DNA of 64,000 nt from Terebella lapidaria (lineage: Eukaryota > Annelida > Polychaeta > Terebellida > Terebellidae): positions 3,695,667-3,759,666 of the forward strand of contig OX424568.1 in NCBI GenBank assembly GCA_949152475.1, in the 5' to 3' direction. Shown one piece after another: positions 50,212 to 61,750 of this stretch. The notes under the pieces were generated by a model. The model was not told the origin of the DNA and made no database searches. It saw only the letters and a list, made by a program, of their open reading frames with translations. How positions within the stretch are numbered: position 1 is the first letter of the stretch; every line of letters starts with the position of its first letter. The translations under genes and the position numbers were made by a program.

Positions 50212-53200
50212 CTAGCAACCCCAACGTCCAGCCCGACCGCGGAGCGGTGTCCGGTCAAACCGGTCGAACGGGGCGCCAGCCTTAACCGTGGTTAAGGGGT
50301 AGCGTCCAGGAGCCGGAACTCCTTTACGAGCTTGACACCGAGGGCAGGCTGCGCACCATCGTTGCACGTCTAAACTGCTACCAGGCCAGTGAAAGCGCTG
50401 TTGTAGCCTATGGACGGTCCTCCGGATTCCCAAGTGACCGGTCACCCGGAGGTCATGCAACTGATGGAGCACTTCTTTCCGCAGCTCCGCCGGAAGCACC
50501 AACTGCCACACGGGTGGCAGTGGGCTCGGTGGCTCATAGCGCCGGTATAAGAGGCCATCCTTCAAGGAGAGTCTTTCCCACTGGGAGATAAGAGACTGGG
50601 TCTCCTCCCGGTAGGTCTTCCGTTCATCCTTCGAAGGTTTCTGGCCGGCCTCAAGGGCTCTGATTACCGGTGCCAGAGCACTGTCAGCTCTCTGCTTCGC
50701 AATCAACTGTGCCGGAGAGTAGCCACCCAAGTAGGCAGGCTCCTCCGGATCTGGCACGTCCGACTGCGCAGCAGTGGCCATCACCCCTGGGGGTAAGGAC
50801 CGCTCATATTCAGACTCGTCCGAGGACGCGGAGGGTACCCACGAGGAGTACACCGCCGGACTCGAGGAAGACTCGCTGGAGCTGGACCGCGCCTCTGGTT
50901 CAAATGCGGGACGCCCTCGCTGTTGCCGGCGGGTCCGCACACGGAGGTGAGCCCCCGGAGGCAGCCGGCGGTCTTCCCGGAAGGTCCAATTCCGAGTCTG
51001 AGGAGGAATCCTCGTCGTGCAGGGACGGTACCATCCCGGCACAGTTAGGATTCTTGCACTTATGACAACGGGACAAGCCATCCGCGTTGCCGTGCAACTT
51101 ACCAGCACGGTACTCAATCTTCATGTCATACTCCTGGAGTTTGACGAGCCACCACGCCACCAAGCCATCGGCCTCACTATAGTTGAGGAGCCATCTTAGC
51201 GAACTGTGGTCAGTCCGCAACCGGAAATGGCGTCCCAACAAGTAATGCCGGAACCGCTTGGTCATCATAACCACCGCGAGCAGCTCACGGTGAGTGGTAC
51301 AGTAGTTCATTTGAGAGCGACTCAAAGCCACACTCGCATAAGCTACTACCCGCTCTTGCCCGTCCACGACCTGCGAGAGGACACCGCCGAGTGCAAAGTT
51401 ACTCGCGTCAGTGTCCAAGATGAACTCGCAATCCGGACGGGGGTGCCGCAGCACCGGCACATCTGCCAAAGCATGCCGGAGCGCCGAGAAGGCAACTTCC
51501 TGCTCAGCCGACCAGACGAAATTGACGCCCTTCTCCGTGAGGCTAGTAAGGGGGCGCGCAATCTCTGCAAAGCCTCGCACAAACCGGCGGTGGTAACTTG
51601 CGAAGCCCAAAAACGACCTCACGTCCGCCATGTTGCAAGGCCGAGGCCAGTTCTTAATGGCCTCTAGCTTTTTAGGGTCTGGTCTGACTCCGGTGCCCGT
51701 TACCATGAAGCCCAATACAAGATCTCCTGTGCGTACAGTTCGCACTTACTTGGCTTCAATTTAAGGCTTGCTTCGCGCACGCGATGGAACACCATCTGGA
51801 GGTTGGTGAGGGTTTCCTCGAACGACCGGCCATACACGACGACATTGTCGATGTAGACCATACATCGCTTCCAGAGGAACCCTTTGAGGACCATCTCCAT
51901 GAGGCGCTCGAACGTCGCTGGCGCGTTACAAAGCCCGAACGGCATTACCTTAAACTGGTAAAGCCCGTTCTTGGTAACGAAGGCAGTCTTCGCCCTATCA
52001 CTCTCCTCCATCTCAACCTGCCAATACCCGGAGGCCAGATCCAAAGCACAAAAGTAGTGCGATCCGGCCAGGGAATCGAAGGTATCCTCGATGTGCGGGA
52101 GAGGATATGAGTCCTTCCGCGTGGCATCGTTTAGCTTCCGATAATCCATGCAGAACCTCCACGAGCCGTCCTTCTTCTTCACCATAACCACAGGACTCGC
52201 CGAAGGGCTATCACTGGGTTCGATGATGTCTAGCTCGAGCATCTTCTGCACCTCCCGGTCTATGACCTCTTGGTGCACGATCGCTGCTCGCCGTAGACGC
52301 TGTTTGATAGGACGCTCGTCTAGGAGGTCGATGCAGTGTTTGGCAACGTCCGTCTTGCCTACCGCACCGCCCGGACTCATGAACACATCCGCATACTGCC
52401 GAAGCAGCTTGCGGAGAGCTTGACGCTGATCTTCATCCAGCCGGTCCTTCGGAACTCTAGATTCCAGATGGTCCGGCAGGGTGAACGGATCATCTCCGGC
52501 GGCCGCCGCCGCGCACGCAGCGCGGCAGACTGGATCGTCGGGGATGACACGACTCGATGACGCGGGTGCTGCGGTAGCCGCTACACAACCGCGCCGCAGT
52601 ACAACGGGAGCATCCGTGGGATTTACCACAAGGATGGGCATCGTGTGGGCATTGGACTTGACCAGAGCCCCACCCAACACGAGTCCGGTTCCTTGGGCAA
52701 AACTGCTCACCGGCTGTACTACACACGGACAACCATCGAGGGGCATGCGGGGACGACGCGGCCTCGCCTCAATGATCATCTCGCTCATAGGCGGCACTAC
52801 CGTAGTACGCGCCGCCCGGAGTTGAAATGACTTGCTCGGACCCGAGCGGAAGAGAAAATGAGTGTCCTCTCCCATCCGGAGCTCGCCAGAACAGAAGTTA
52901 GCGATTACCAGGTGGATCCGCAGAAAGTTCATTCCAATAATCCCAGGCGCTCCGATATCCGTAAGGATTGCCTCTGTTATATACATCTTGTCCCCAAGAG
53001 TAATAGGCAGATTGATAATACCGTGGATACGGATGCTATTGTTACCCGCTCCATGGAGCGTGTAACGCCTGGGATCCCGCAACACCGTGTCGCGGAGCGC
53101 TGGCTCACGCTTGAAAGTTCCAGTGGCTACGATGGTAACCTCCGAGCCAGAGTCTACGAGGAACCGGACCGGCTCCCGTCCAAAAGACAGGGGCAGGTAC

Positions 53201-53325
53201 CAGCAGGGGTCCCTCACCAGTGCGCACACCGGACGATCGGAATCATCTGGAACACTGGGCTCAGCTAAGGAGTCCTCGTTGTCCGCCTCAGCTGCGGAGG
53301 AGCTAGACTGATCCTCAAGGAACAC
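50212..53325 (-). pseudogene. pol region of the LTR element (protease, RT, RNase H, integrase zinc-binding part)
   Basis: Parts seen in order on the minus strand: an aspartic protease segment (FLVDSGSEVTIV), reverse transcriptase with the SASPVVMVKKKDGSWRFCMD, ALDLASGYWQVEM and VMPFGLCNAPATFERLME blocks, RNase H (FILDTDASNFALGGVLSQ, and HREL-containing downstream block), and an integrase HHCC zinc-binding domain (HDLRVTGHLGIRRTV, CAACPRCQARKG). The RT blocks are those of Ty3/gypsy elements. The region is interrupted and treated as a fossil. Confidence 0.9.
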
Positions 53326-53357
53326 GGAGAAGTTATATCTACTTGAGGGTCGTCCGG

Positions 53358-55344
53358 CTAGTCAGCGGGTGAGGAGGCGTTCGGCGCCACGGAACTACTG
53401 ACCTCGGACGCGGTGTTGGTCGCCACCACGTCCGATTTCAGTTTCCCTTCTGAAAGGGGCGGCCTTGCTGTCCTTGCGGACCAGGCCGAGGAAAATTGCT
53501 TCGGCGCGGATTGGGAAGATTCCCCTGATATCCGCCTGCCCGCAGGCGCTCCAGCAGGTCCGGACACTTCAGCCAAAAGTGTCCCTGTTTTCCGCAGAAA
53601 TTGCAGGGACGGTTCTGAGCTGGTCCGGAGGCGAATGCACAACACTCGGCGGGGCCCGGAGAGACGATTCCAGCACAGTACGCAATCATCTGCGCAGTGC
53701 CGAAATCATATTCCTCATAGTCACACTCGTCCGAAGACGGGCATGACGCGACAGCTGGTGCCGCTTACACAAAATGGCACTTGACTTTGTTTCTAAAATT
53801 GTCCGTGTTCTAATTTTAAGGTTATTCTCGAAATTTGAACTGTAGCAAAATATCCCCAAGTCGGGGAGCCGGGCCCGCCCATGGGGTCACCTGCGATGCT
53901 GCAGCCGGAGACGGAGCCGCCGCTTGCGTCGGTACAGCCGGGGCGATAGCCTGGGCCGGAGGCATCTGTCTTGGACGGACAGCTACCTCTAACGCAATGG
54001 CGGAGTTGACCGCCTCCTCCATCAACCGTTTTTCATGGGTGGCCAGCCCGTACGAAATATGGTATGGCTGGCCATCGATGAACTGATCGATCAGCATAGG
54101 CTCAAACCGACTGGCATCCATGTCCGGATAAGCCCTCCGGCCGAGTATGCGCAAGTTGAAGGCATAATCGGTTACGGATTCAGTCGGTAGGCGGATCCGT
54201 GCTTTGAACTCCCGTTCAAACTGCCGCCGGGTACTACTCGCTCCCATGGCGGAGTCCGCTGGGGCAGACATCGACGCCGCTGGCATGGGGGCAGAGTAGT
54301 TCGCACTTGCCGCCGGGTACAATCCCGCTAACACGCTACCCTGGCTACTCCCGTTGAACCTACTGGGTAGGCTCCAGACGGGGCGGCATAACTGGTGTAG
54401 CTCGGGGCTGAAGCCGCCGGTTGCCACTGTACGCCCGGTGCACCCTGGCTGCCAGGATAGCAGGACCACGCAGCACTAACTGTGGCCGCCGGAACGGTCG
54501 GAGCTGCAGCCGGCGTGGTGCCCCCAAGTCGCTGTGCAGGCGCGGATCCCATTGCGGGGACCACCGGCGTCTGCGGACTTGCGGGGACTGGGGGAGGAGC
54601 CGTAGGCCCAGTCATCCCCGTAGTGTGGGTGATCGTCGGGTCAACGCTCTGAGCGGCCTGATTTAGCTTGAACTGTTCAAGCGCTGTAGAAATCAGCCAC
54701 ATCTCCCTCTCCGACAAAGACCCCGGAGGGTTCCTGGACGGCGGAGAAGGTGGGCGGTCCCTTCGGTCAGGTCGTCCCTGGTGGGGCGACCGGGCGCGGT
54801 CGTAGCGCCCTGGCGGAGCCAACTCACCCAAGGTGTTAGTGAGTTGGTCCACGGCACCCGGTGCAGACCGTCCGGAATCCGGGCGAGGGACTCTGGCGGG
54901 AGTCCACTCGGACGGAGTAGGCATTCCGTATTGCCGGTCCACGTGTCCGGAGGTACTCGCGCCGGCGTTCACTCGATCTCGGACATCCGGAGATGCTCCC
55001 TGAAAGAGTGTCGCCTGCCACGACCCACGTCCGGACGTAGGTGCGCGCGGCATAGGGCCGTTCCCGGCTCCACCAACCGCGCCTACATCACCGGAGTCAA
55101 GCTCTGGCAGCAACCTCTGTTGCGGCCCCGCAGGGCTCGACTCAACGTCCTGAGACGGAGTCAAGGGTGCCGGAGTCAACTCTGCCGGTTGGACCATGTC
55201 CGAAGACGGGGTCAGGTTGGCGGAGGGCCCCGTGCTCCCTTCTCTATCACCGGAGCCGCCCGAAGGCTGCTCACGGCCGTCGCGCGACCGGGTGTGGTCC
55301 GCGACACTGCCTCCCTTTCCCTTCCCTTTTTGTTTACTCGCCAT
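53358..55344 (-). pseudogene. gag region of the LTR element
   Basis: The N-terminal part (from 55344) is Gly/Pro/Ser-rich and disordered-looking with a basic start (MASKQKGKGKGG). A capsid-like helical stretch follows near 54250-54000 (RQFEREFKARIRLPTESVT, DQFIDGQPYHISYGLATHEK), as in Ty3-type gag. A zinc knuckle CNFCGKQGHFWLKC lies near 53600. Interrupted; fossil. Confidence 0.8.
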
Positions 55345-55445
55345 TTATCTTAGGACAGTCCCGGAGGAACGGACGGTCCCCAGGGACGGAGGGGCAAAGG
55401 AACTGTGACGGTAGGCTGCAATGGAACACCGTCCGGCTGATCCTG

Positions 55446-55457
55446 GTCACGGCACCA
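55446..55457 (-). other. Primer-binding site, tRNA-His type
   Basis: On the minus strand, one base after the 5' LTR end (CTTTACA), the sequence is TGGTGCCGTGAC. It is complementary to the 3' end of animal tRNA-His (GTCACGGCACCA). The site confirms the element's direction and that the right-hand LTR is the 5' one. Confidence 0.75.
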
Positions 55458-55458
55458 C

Positions 55459-56163
55459 TGTAAAGTTCGGCGGGCGCCCGCTACAGGGCGTCCGGCACTA
55501 CTCTACGGAATACTTCAACCAGGTACAGTCAGCCCGGAACGAGTCCGGCCTTCATACACTACGACATAACACATGCATCTCCCCAACTCCTTAACTACAA
55601 CATGCATATTACATAGTTATGGTAATGTAGCCGTGTGTAGAGCCCGAGATGCCATGGGAGCGGCACCACGGAACCCGTACACGTGGGCATGTTGCTGGCC
55701 GGCCTCGCCGAAGGCACTGTCGCAGAGATGGAACTCTGAGCCAGCCCGACGGTCTGCCAGAGCCTGTGTCACACCACCCCGGGTGGAGAAGAGAACTGGC
55801 GATCCACAGGGCTTGCGCCCCCGAGTCAGCAACTGTCTCTACCCCAGTCCGGGCCCCCCATGGAAATCGTCCCCAGGGCCCGCGAGGGCCTTACCCAAGA
55901 CACAGGGACGTAAAGCTCATGGCGAGCCTCTCGGCTTGCTCTGGGACAATCTCACAGGCCAAGCCAAATGCTCGCGTATATATCGAACCGAGAGGCGCGA
56001 GGAGAAACTAGGTCACCACTTGTTATAGTTTACTGGGCGCGATTAGGTACAGTGCGTTGCTAGGCAGCGCACGCTCGGAACTCGAGCGGTCTAAAGATAG
56101 GCCACAATACTTGTTAGTGTTTTGCAAAGACTCCTGCCGTGCGCTTTGGGCAAAATCACCACA
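55459..56163 (-). repeat. 5' LTR of the Ty3/gypsy element
   Basis: About 705 bp, starts TG and ends CA on the minus strand, about 8 differences from the 3' LTR by eye. The plus-strand outer border is followed by CAAG, the target duplication. Confidence 0.92.
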
Positions 56164-57174
56164 CAAGTTTGCATGAAAACTGGCCAAGATTACTCGGGAC
56201 ACTTTTCCGGATCTTATCAGGAACTTGTTGTGCAGAGATCCAGGCCTTGTGAAAATCCAGAAGATGACACATGTGTTAATAATGAATAAACCGGGGAGAT
56301 ATGTATATTGGAAATACACAAAATGGCACTTGACTTTGTTTCTAAAATTGTTTGTGTTCTAATTTTAAGGTTATCTTCGAAATTTGAACTGTAGCAAAAT
56401 ATTTCCTTGCTATGAAAGAATTGGGGTGTGAATTGCCCACACTATGTTGATTTTGTTCTGATAAGGACTTGTCATTGACCGTTTGAATTGGAGCTTGCGC
56501 CCCCGAGTCAGCAACTGTCTCTACCCCAGCCCGGGCCCCCCATGGAAATCGTCCCCAGGGCCCGCGAGGGCCTTACCCAAGACACAGGGACGTAAAGCTC
56601 ATGGCGAGCCTCTCGGCTTGCTCTGGGACAATCTCACAGACCAAGCCAAATGCTCGCGTATATATCGAACCGAGAGGCGCGAGGAGAAACTAGGTCACCA
56701 CTTGTTATAGTTTACTGGGCGCGATTAGGTACAGTGCGTTGCTAGGCAGCGCACGCTCGGAACTCGAGCGGTCTAAAGATAGGCCACAATACTTGTTAGT
56801 GTTTTGCAAAGACTCCTGCCGTGCGCTTTGGGCAAAATCACCACACAAGTTTGCATGAAAACTGGCCAAAATTACTCGGGACACTTTTCCGGATCTTATC
56901 AGGAACTTGTTGTGCAGAGATCCAGGCCTTGTGAAAATCCAGAAGATGACACACGTGTTAATAATGAATAAACCGGGGAGATATGTATATTGGAAATACA
57001 CAAAATGGCACTTGACTTTGTTTCTAAAATTGTCCGTGTTCTAATTTTAAGGTTATCTTCGAAATTTGAACTGTAGCAAAATATTTCCTTGCTATGAAAG
57101 AATTGGGGTGTGAATTGCCCACACTATGTTGATTTTGTTCTGATAAGGACTTGTCATTGACCGTTTGAATTGGA
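55811..57174. repeat. 682-bp tandem duplication spanning the LTR/host junction
   Basis: Unit 1 is 55811-56492 and unit 2 is 56493-57174. Each carries the outer half of the LTR (from GCTTGCGCCCCCGAGTC), its border with the host, and about 330 bp of host flank ending TGACCGTTTGAATTGGA. The copies differ at only a handful of positions, so the duplication came after the LTR insertion and is recent. Unit 2 therefore contains a partial third LTR (56493-56845). Confidence 0.93.
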
Positions 57175-57651
57175 GCGTTTCTATCATAGGTCTCAATACG
57201 AGATGGGATGACTGAACTGTACCCTGCAACATTTTTATTATATATGTGGTAGATGCAGTATATCACATCATCATGATATCTTCACGTTTTGCGTTATGAT
57301 CAAGTTATTGATTTTGTATGATTGCACCATCCCTGTGTGTGCTGTTTGTATACCGCTCTGTTGTCACTCGCTGTTGGGTGAGCCGTGGTCCAGGGGGATT
57401 CCTGGTTAGAGACAGAAGCTACCCTTCCTACTGAGCTCCATTCCAAACCCAGAACACGAACTGAACAGTTCTGGGGGAGTTCCTCCTCCTGGACTAATTC
57501 GACACTCACCTTTTTTTCTTCTGAAGAAATGAAGATCACAGCAGAATAGTGATTTTGTGTTTCAGTTCCCATTTTGAACAATACACATATTTAGCAATGA
57601 AATATTTTTATAGATATATTAAAAATATAAAAAATATTCAAAATATTATTA

Positions 57652-57710
<59 letters not shown>

Positions 57711-59120
57711 TAGATATGGGTATGCACGATGTTGTGCGGGGTGAGGACATAGGCCTACACACAGAAATAATGTATATCATTTTGTGTTAATGAGAAATAC
57801 ACATACTTTCAATCCACTGTTTCTATACGGTATAGGCCTACTTTTACTAGTTTTTAGTTGTAGTACATAGTTTTCTTAGTTAATTTTAAATATAATTAAT
57901 ATACAGACTGCGCATATCATTATTATGACGTCGTTGATACAAGCATACAAAAGTCCCACCAACAATGCCGGCTTTGTTGTTAAAACGAATTAATTGTTAA
58001 AACGAAATTAACAATTTCGTGTTAATTTATATCCAATTTTTTAAAATCCGAAAATCTTGATGTTATGTTTGATATACAAGCGTTCAAGTTCACCCAACAT
58101 CCAGAAGTCGGCATGAAAGTATTCTGGGTTGTAATTATAACTCTTCGTTTGAGAGGAGAAAGAGCGGAGGAGTTATAAACGACCGAAATTGTCTAGTTAG
58201 TACTGGTGGGGTTTTGTTAGGTGCTGCCCTCTCGCGAACATAAAAATGCTTGAGGCGAGTGATTTTAGCGCCACCTGTCGAATCAGCCTCGATCTAATTC
58301 TGGATTTGGAAAAAGGAAATTTTGGATCTGAATGGAGACGAAAAATTTTTAGCTTTATATGGGACAGTGTGTACGGCGAGAGCCCAGAAGAACCTTGATC
58401 AACAAAGTAAAAGGTACGTAGCACCGTCTATCACAAAAATTTAGGGACAAGAGGGCAAGATGTGCCCAAATTTGGAGGTTCGAAAAAGGGACTTCGAGAT
58501 TGGGTTCTGCGCCGCTCGACTGCCGCGACTCGCGAGGTCACTGCGAAAATGGCCACGCAACGCCCAGAGCGGCACCGCTCAGCCCAACAGCTGAACAAGC
58601 CGCAGTGCAAGTGCAGAATTTCTGTGGTCGCACTTTCAGCACGGAAAGTTGAGTCACATTGTTCATCAGTTTGAGTTTAATTTCGCGAGCACTCTAGCAG
58701 CTGTGTACTGAGCCTGAGCCTGAGGTCTCCATTACTGGGACTTGCCCCTCACATATTATTTAAGTTCTGCGGCTGCTCAGCCTGCTGCCAGTGTCTGACT
58801 CTTGAGTGTGCCAGAGCCAACGTGAGGCGTGAGGAGTTGCTGAGATTGACATGTTATCTCATCTCGAGAATATCGCTTACTTTGGTGTGTATTTCCATAC
58901 CTCTGTCTCTGAATGTACAAACAACATCGTCTTCTCCTCCCATGTTGATACTCAGTTGAATTTCTGACAAAAAAAATAGGAACTTTGACTCTGCTCTAAC
59001 TGGCTAAAAATCAGGAAAGCTATTCACATGCTTAATCAGAGGCAGCTCACGATGTCAATACTTCCTAAATCAAACGAAATATCCACTCACAATTTACTGT
59101 TCTGAAGCCGGGTGGGGGGG
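57175..59120. other. Intergenic sequence, possibly including the ZNF800 promoter or 5' exon
   Basis: No coding exon is supported. A (TTA)n microsatellite is at 57645-57711. The stretch 58450-58680 is more GC- and CpG-rich than its surroundings and contains AAAATGGCCACGC; it could be a promoter/5' UTR of the zinc-finger gene 3 kb downstream, but no splice link is visible. Confidence 0.3.
57645..57711. repeat. (TTA)n microsatellite
   Basis: About 20 almost uninterrupted ATT/TTA triplets inside an AT-only stretch. Confidence 0.95.
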
Positions 59121-59278
59121 GGGGGTACTTTTTCAAACAAACTCTTTGCCTGTCAATTTTGACGTCACATGCGCACATAATCCCGTGTCATTTTTCCAGG
59201 AGATTCCTTCGAGTGCACGCGCGTGTCACGTCACTTGGCAGGCAAAGATGTCAGGAAATTTGTTTGAAAAAATACCCC
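59121..59278. mobile_element. 158-bp inverted-repeat MITE with GGGGTACTTTTTCAAACAAA ends
   Basis: The left GGGGTACTTTTTCAAACAAA with CTTTGCCTGTCAA and the right TTGGCAGGCAAAG with TTTGTTTGAAAAAATACCCC are inverted. A G run precedes it at 59112-59125. Non-coding. Confidence 0.65.
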
Positions 59279-59679
59279 GAAAAGTATGTACCCTTAGTTT
59301 TGTAGCACCAAATTCATTATTCGTGGTGTTGGGCTCTTGGGAAAAGTTATCTTGGCAACCAATTCTGGTAATTGAATCTCATGCCATACAAAGTACATGC
59401 AAATAAAGCCCATATTATCATTGTACATGGTTGAAAATAGAAGTTTCATTGGCTTAACTAATTGTTGAACCCTTGTGACATCATGAATACTCATTAGGTA
59501 AAACAAAAGTGTTTAAGCCAGACTTTTTTTATTAAATGTTTCACGGATTTTTGGAGTTTCAATTCAATGTCGGGGATCGGGGAAAAAACAAATTAGGACC
59601 AATACAGTAATGGAGTAATCATAATCATTCAGCTCAAACATTGGACGTACCCTGCGGGAATTCATGCTAACAGCTTTAG

Positions 59680-59765
59680 CAATACATATTGTGATACATA
59701 TCGTATCACGAGGGCTATATCGAGATTCGTATCGTATCGTGGGAAAACGTATCGTTGCACCCCTA
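59680..59765 (-). mobile_element. Fragment of a hAT-type element (TAGGGGTGCAACGATACG end)
   Basis: On the minus strand it begins TAGGGGTGCAACGATACG then runs through repeated CGATACG/ATATCG words, a terminus widely seen in hAT non-autonomous elements of animals. The other end is not found. Confidence 0.5.
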
Positions 59766-60293
59766 ATCCTCCTGATTTTACAGAAAAATTAAAACGTCTC
59801 GAATCACTTATAATTTCATATACAGTAACCATATTATCATGATTATGTATATACAATGTATACCCAGTCTGAATCTTGTGTCCAGAACCTAGTAGTGAGA
59901 TTGATAACAGAAACCTGGTATTGTGTGCCAAAATGTGTATTGTATTTGGGAAAGTGCAACTTTGCAAGTGTTCATGGTATTTGTTAATATAGACATTAAA
60001 CAAAAAGTCTCGAGAATGAAATCCTACTGCCGGTAGTAGTTTGTTGAAGTGTAATTTGTGAGGAAGCATTTGAACCTGTCAAAAAACAACTATTATTTCA
60101 ACTAACGTCCGGTATATATAGTGTTTCCCGTTTAGTATTTGAACTACCAGTGAAGAATAGATGTATAGGATTACCTACTGCCATGGTTACTGTACAGTAG
60201 TTCATCTCAAGTTAATTCCCATGTTAAATTGTTTTCTCTGGGAGTACAGTAGTCTTTACAGATGGTTAGGGTTACAGGGAAGTCTATATTGTA
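59766..60293. other. Intergenic sequence, no gene seen
   Basis: AT-rich. It lies between the hAT fragment and Helitron copy 3. No recognisable content. Confidence 0.5.
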
Positions 60294-61173
60294 TCCCCCG
60301 AACAAAGTTTGGCGGATACTACCCAGTATGGATTTGGATCGTCGCGCTGCCGCGTCCGCAGACACTTTTTTATGAACGCTCTACAGGTTGCAAATCTAAA
60401 CAGAATCTAAAGATATTTTATAAATACATGTCGTATGGTAAGATCACAACACCTCACGACACTACAACATGTCTTATGTTAAGATCGATTTTGGTTGCCA
60501 TAGCAACCGAATTGGCCGATTGGTGAAGCATTTTGTGACAAAATCAGCTGTTTCAACATCCATGGCTTGTGAATGCTCTAGGAGTACAGGAATCACTACA
60601 ATATATATATTGAACAGGCATGTTGAACAAGGCACGAAAACCTATAATTTTTTTTTGAAAGATTGAATAAATATTAATAAGTCAATGAGTTTATTTATTA
60701 CAACAGTGTGGAATATCCAGCTTGAGATCTATGATCATTCCATTTGGTTGATATCTGCAAATAAATCACACTGTACAAATATATACTTGATGGTTTTGTG
60801 CAAACAGATTACTATTACTGAATAAGTTAACATAAATTTGACTAGTTAAACATTAGTTTTACCAGGTAAGATTATTACTGGCCACAATAAATATAGGTAA
60901 TAAAGCAAAGAAACATATATTATCGGGCTCAACAAGGTAAAGATTGTGTCCAGTCGTGATTTTATGGATGCGGTACCATTGATTTTCCTGAATAAGTCAA
61001 CATTATCGGTAATATTGCTAGTTAAGTTTAGTATTGAGCACAAGAAAAATAGTTAAGGTGAGGAACATAAATTTACTATTGGGATCACTGAGGAAAATGT
61101 TATTTCCAGTAATGGTTCGATCGGGCCACGGGGGATACACCCCAGTGGTCGTAGGCGGCCACAAAGCATCTGG
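60294..61173 (+). mobile_element. Non-autonomous Helitron, short copy 3
   Basis: It starts TCCCCCGAACAAAGTTTGGC after an A and ends CTGG before a T; both CTAG (copies 1 and 2) and CTGG fit the CTRR rule. The 3' hairpin TGGTCG-TAGG-CGGCCA lies just before the end. The interior shows the same order as copy 1 (TTGCCATAGCAACC palindrome, AATAAGTTAACAT units) but has only about two diverged 132-type units and no 121-type array, so it is 880 bp rather than 3.1 kb. Confidence 0.78.
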
Positions 61174-61732
61174 TTTTTGTAGTGTTTTATCCAATATGGC
61201 CCACTGGTAGTCTGGTATCTAACATAAGGTACATGAAAGTAAGCCTTTCTCATAAAAATTGCTCCGACATGTACTTTAATATTGATTGGTACATTAAAGT
61301 TAAAAATGTCAAATCTTTAGATCTTCTGTCTGGTGAATTTCCTTGCTTCGAATGACCAATTACGTGTCATTACACCACTTCCTGGAATCCCGAGGCATCT
61401 GACGGAACGCGTCTGTCAGGCTATATTTTGACATTTTAAAAATGCAAATTCAGTGTTGTCAGCCCAGCAACTGAATATGCTTCATCTCTTTGAAACATAT
61501 TTGAAGTTTCTGCTTATTAATTTTAAATAATTGATACATTTCCCTGTCATGGTAATGCCATTTCAATGTCTACACATCATTTCATCAGCAGAAACTGTTT
61601 CCTTTTCGTCCATGATCAATAGTTGCATAAAAGGGGAATTTCATGATTACAATTACTTGATGCTCGAATCTGGATGTGAATGCATGTGTGAATTCTGTGC
61701 GATTGTTCATGCCTGGTTTACTATCATTCCAG
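61174..61732 (+). other. Sequence upstream of the ZNF800-like exon, probably intron
   Basis: AT-rich, ends in ATCATTCCAG, a good acceptor, at 61732. An upstream non-coding exon is therefore likely. Nothing else is recognised. Confidence 0.5.
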
Positions 61733-61750
61733 GTTGCAGGTGTTCCCAGG

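Larger units (their letters stand above)
44307..56163 (-). mobile_element. Ty3/gypsy-type LTR retrotransposon, nearly full length but broken
   Basis: Two LTRs of about 705 bp (44307-45011 and 55459-56163) bound the element. CAAG flanks each outer border (44303-44306 and 56164-56167), a 4-bp target duplication. On the minus strand the order is 5' LTR, primer site, gag with a CCHC zinc knuckle, protease, reverse transcriptase, RNase H, integrase zinc-binding region, then an extra 1,270-codon frame, polypurine tract and 3' LTR; RT-RNaseH before integrase is the Ty3/gypsy order. About 8 differences between the LTRs by eye (about 1%) make it young. Coding is interrupted in several places, at least three or four, so it is a fossil. 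Between pol and the extra frame, 49464-50211 is AT-rich and non-coding. The element is clearly more GC-rich than its surroundings. Confidence 0.9.

Noticed and set aside
50670-53784. Plus-strand frames opposite pol and gag
   Set aside because: Shadows of the retrotransposon coding on the other strand.
55435-55458. A tRNA-His gene
   Set aside because: Only the 3'-terminal complement is present, at the LTR edge; it is a primer-binding site.
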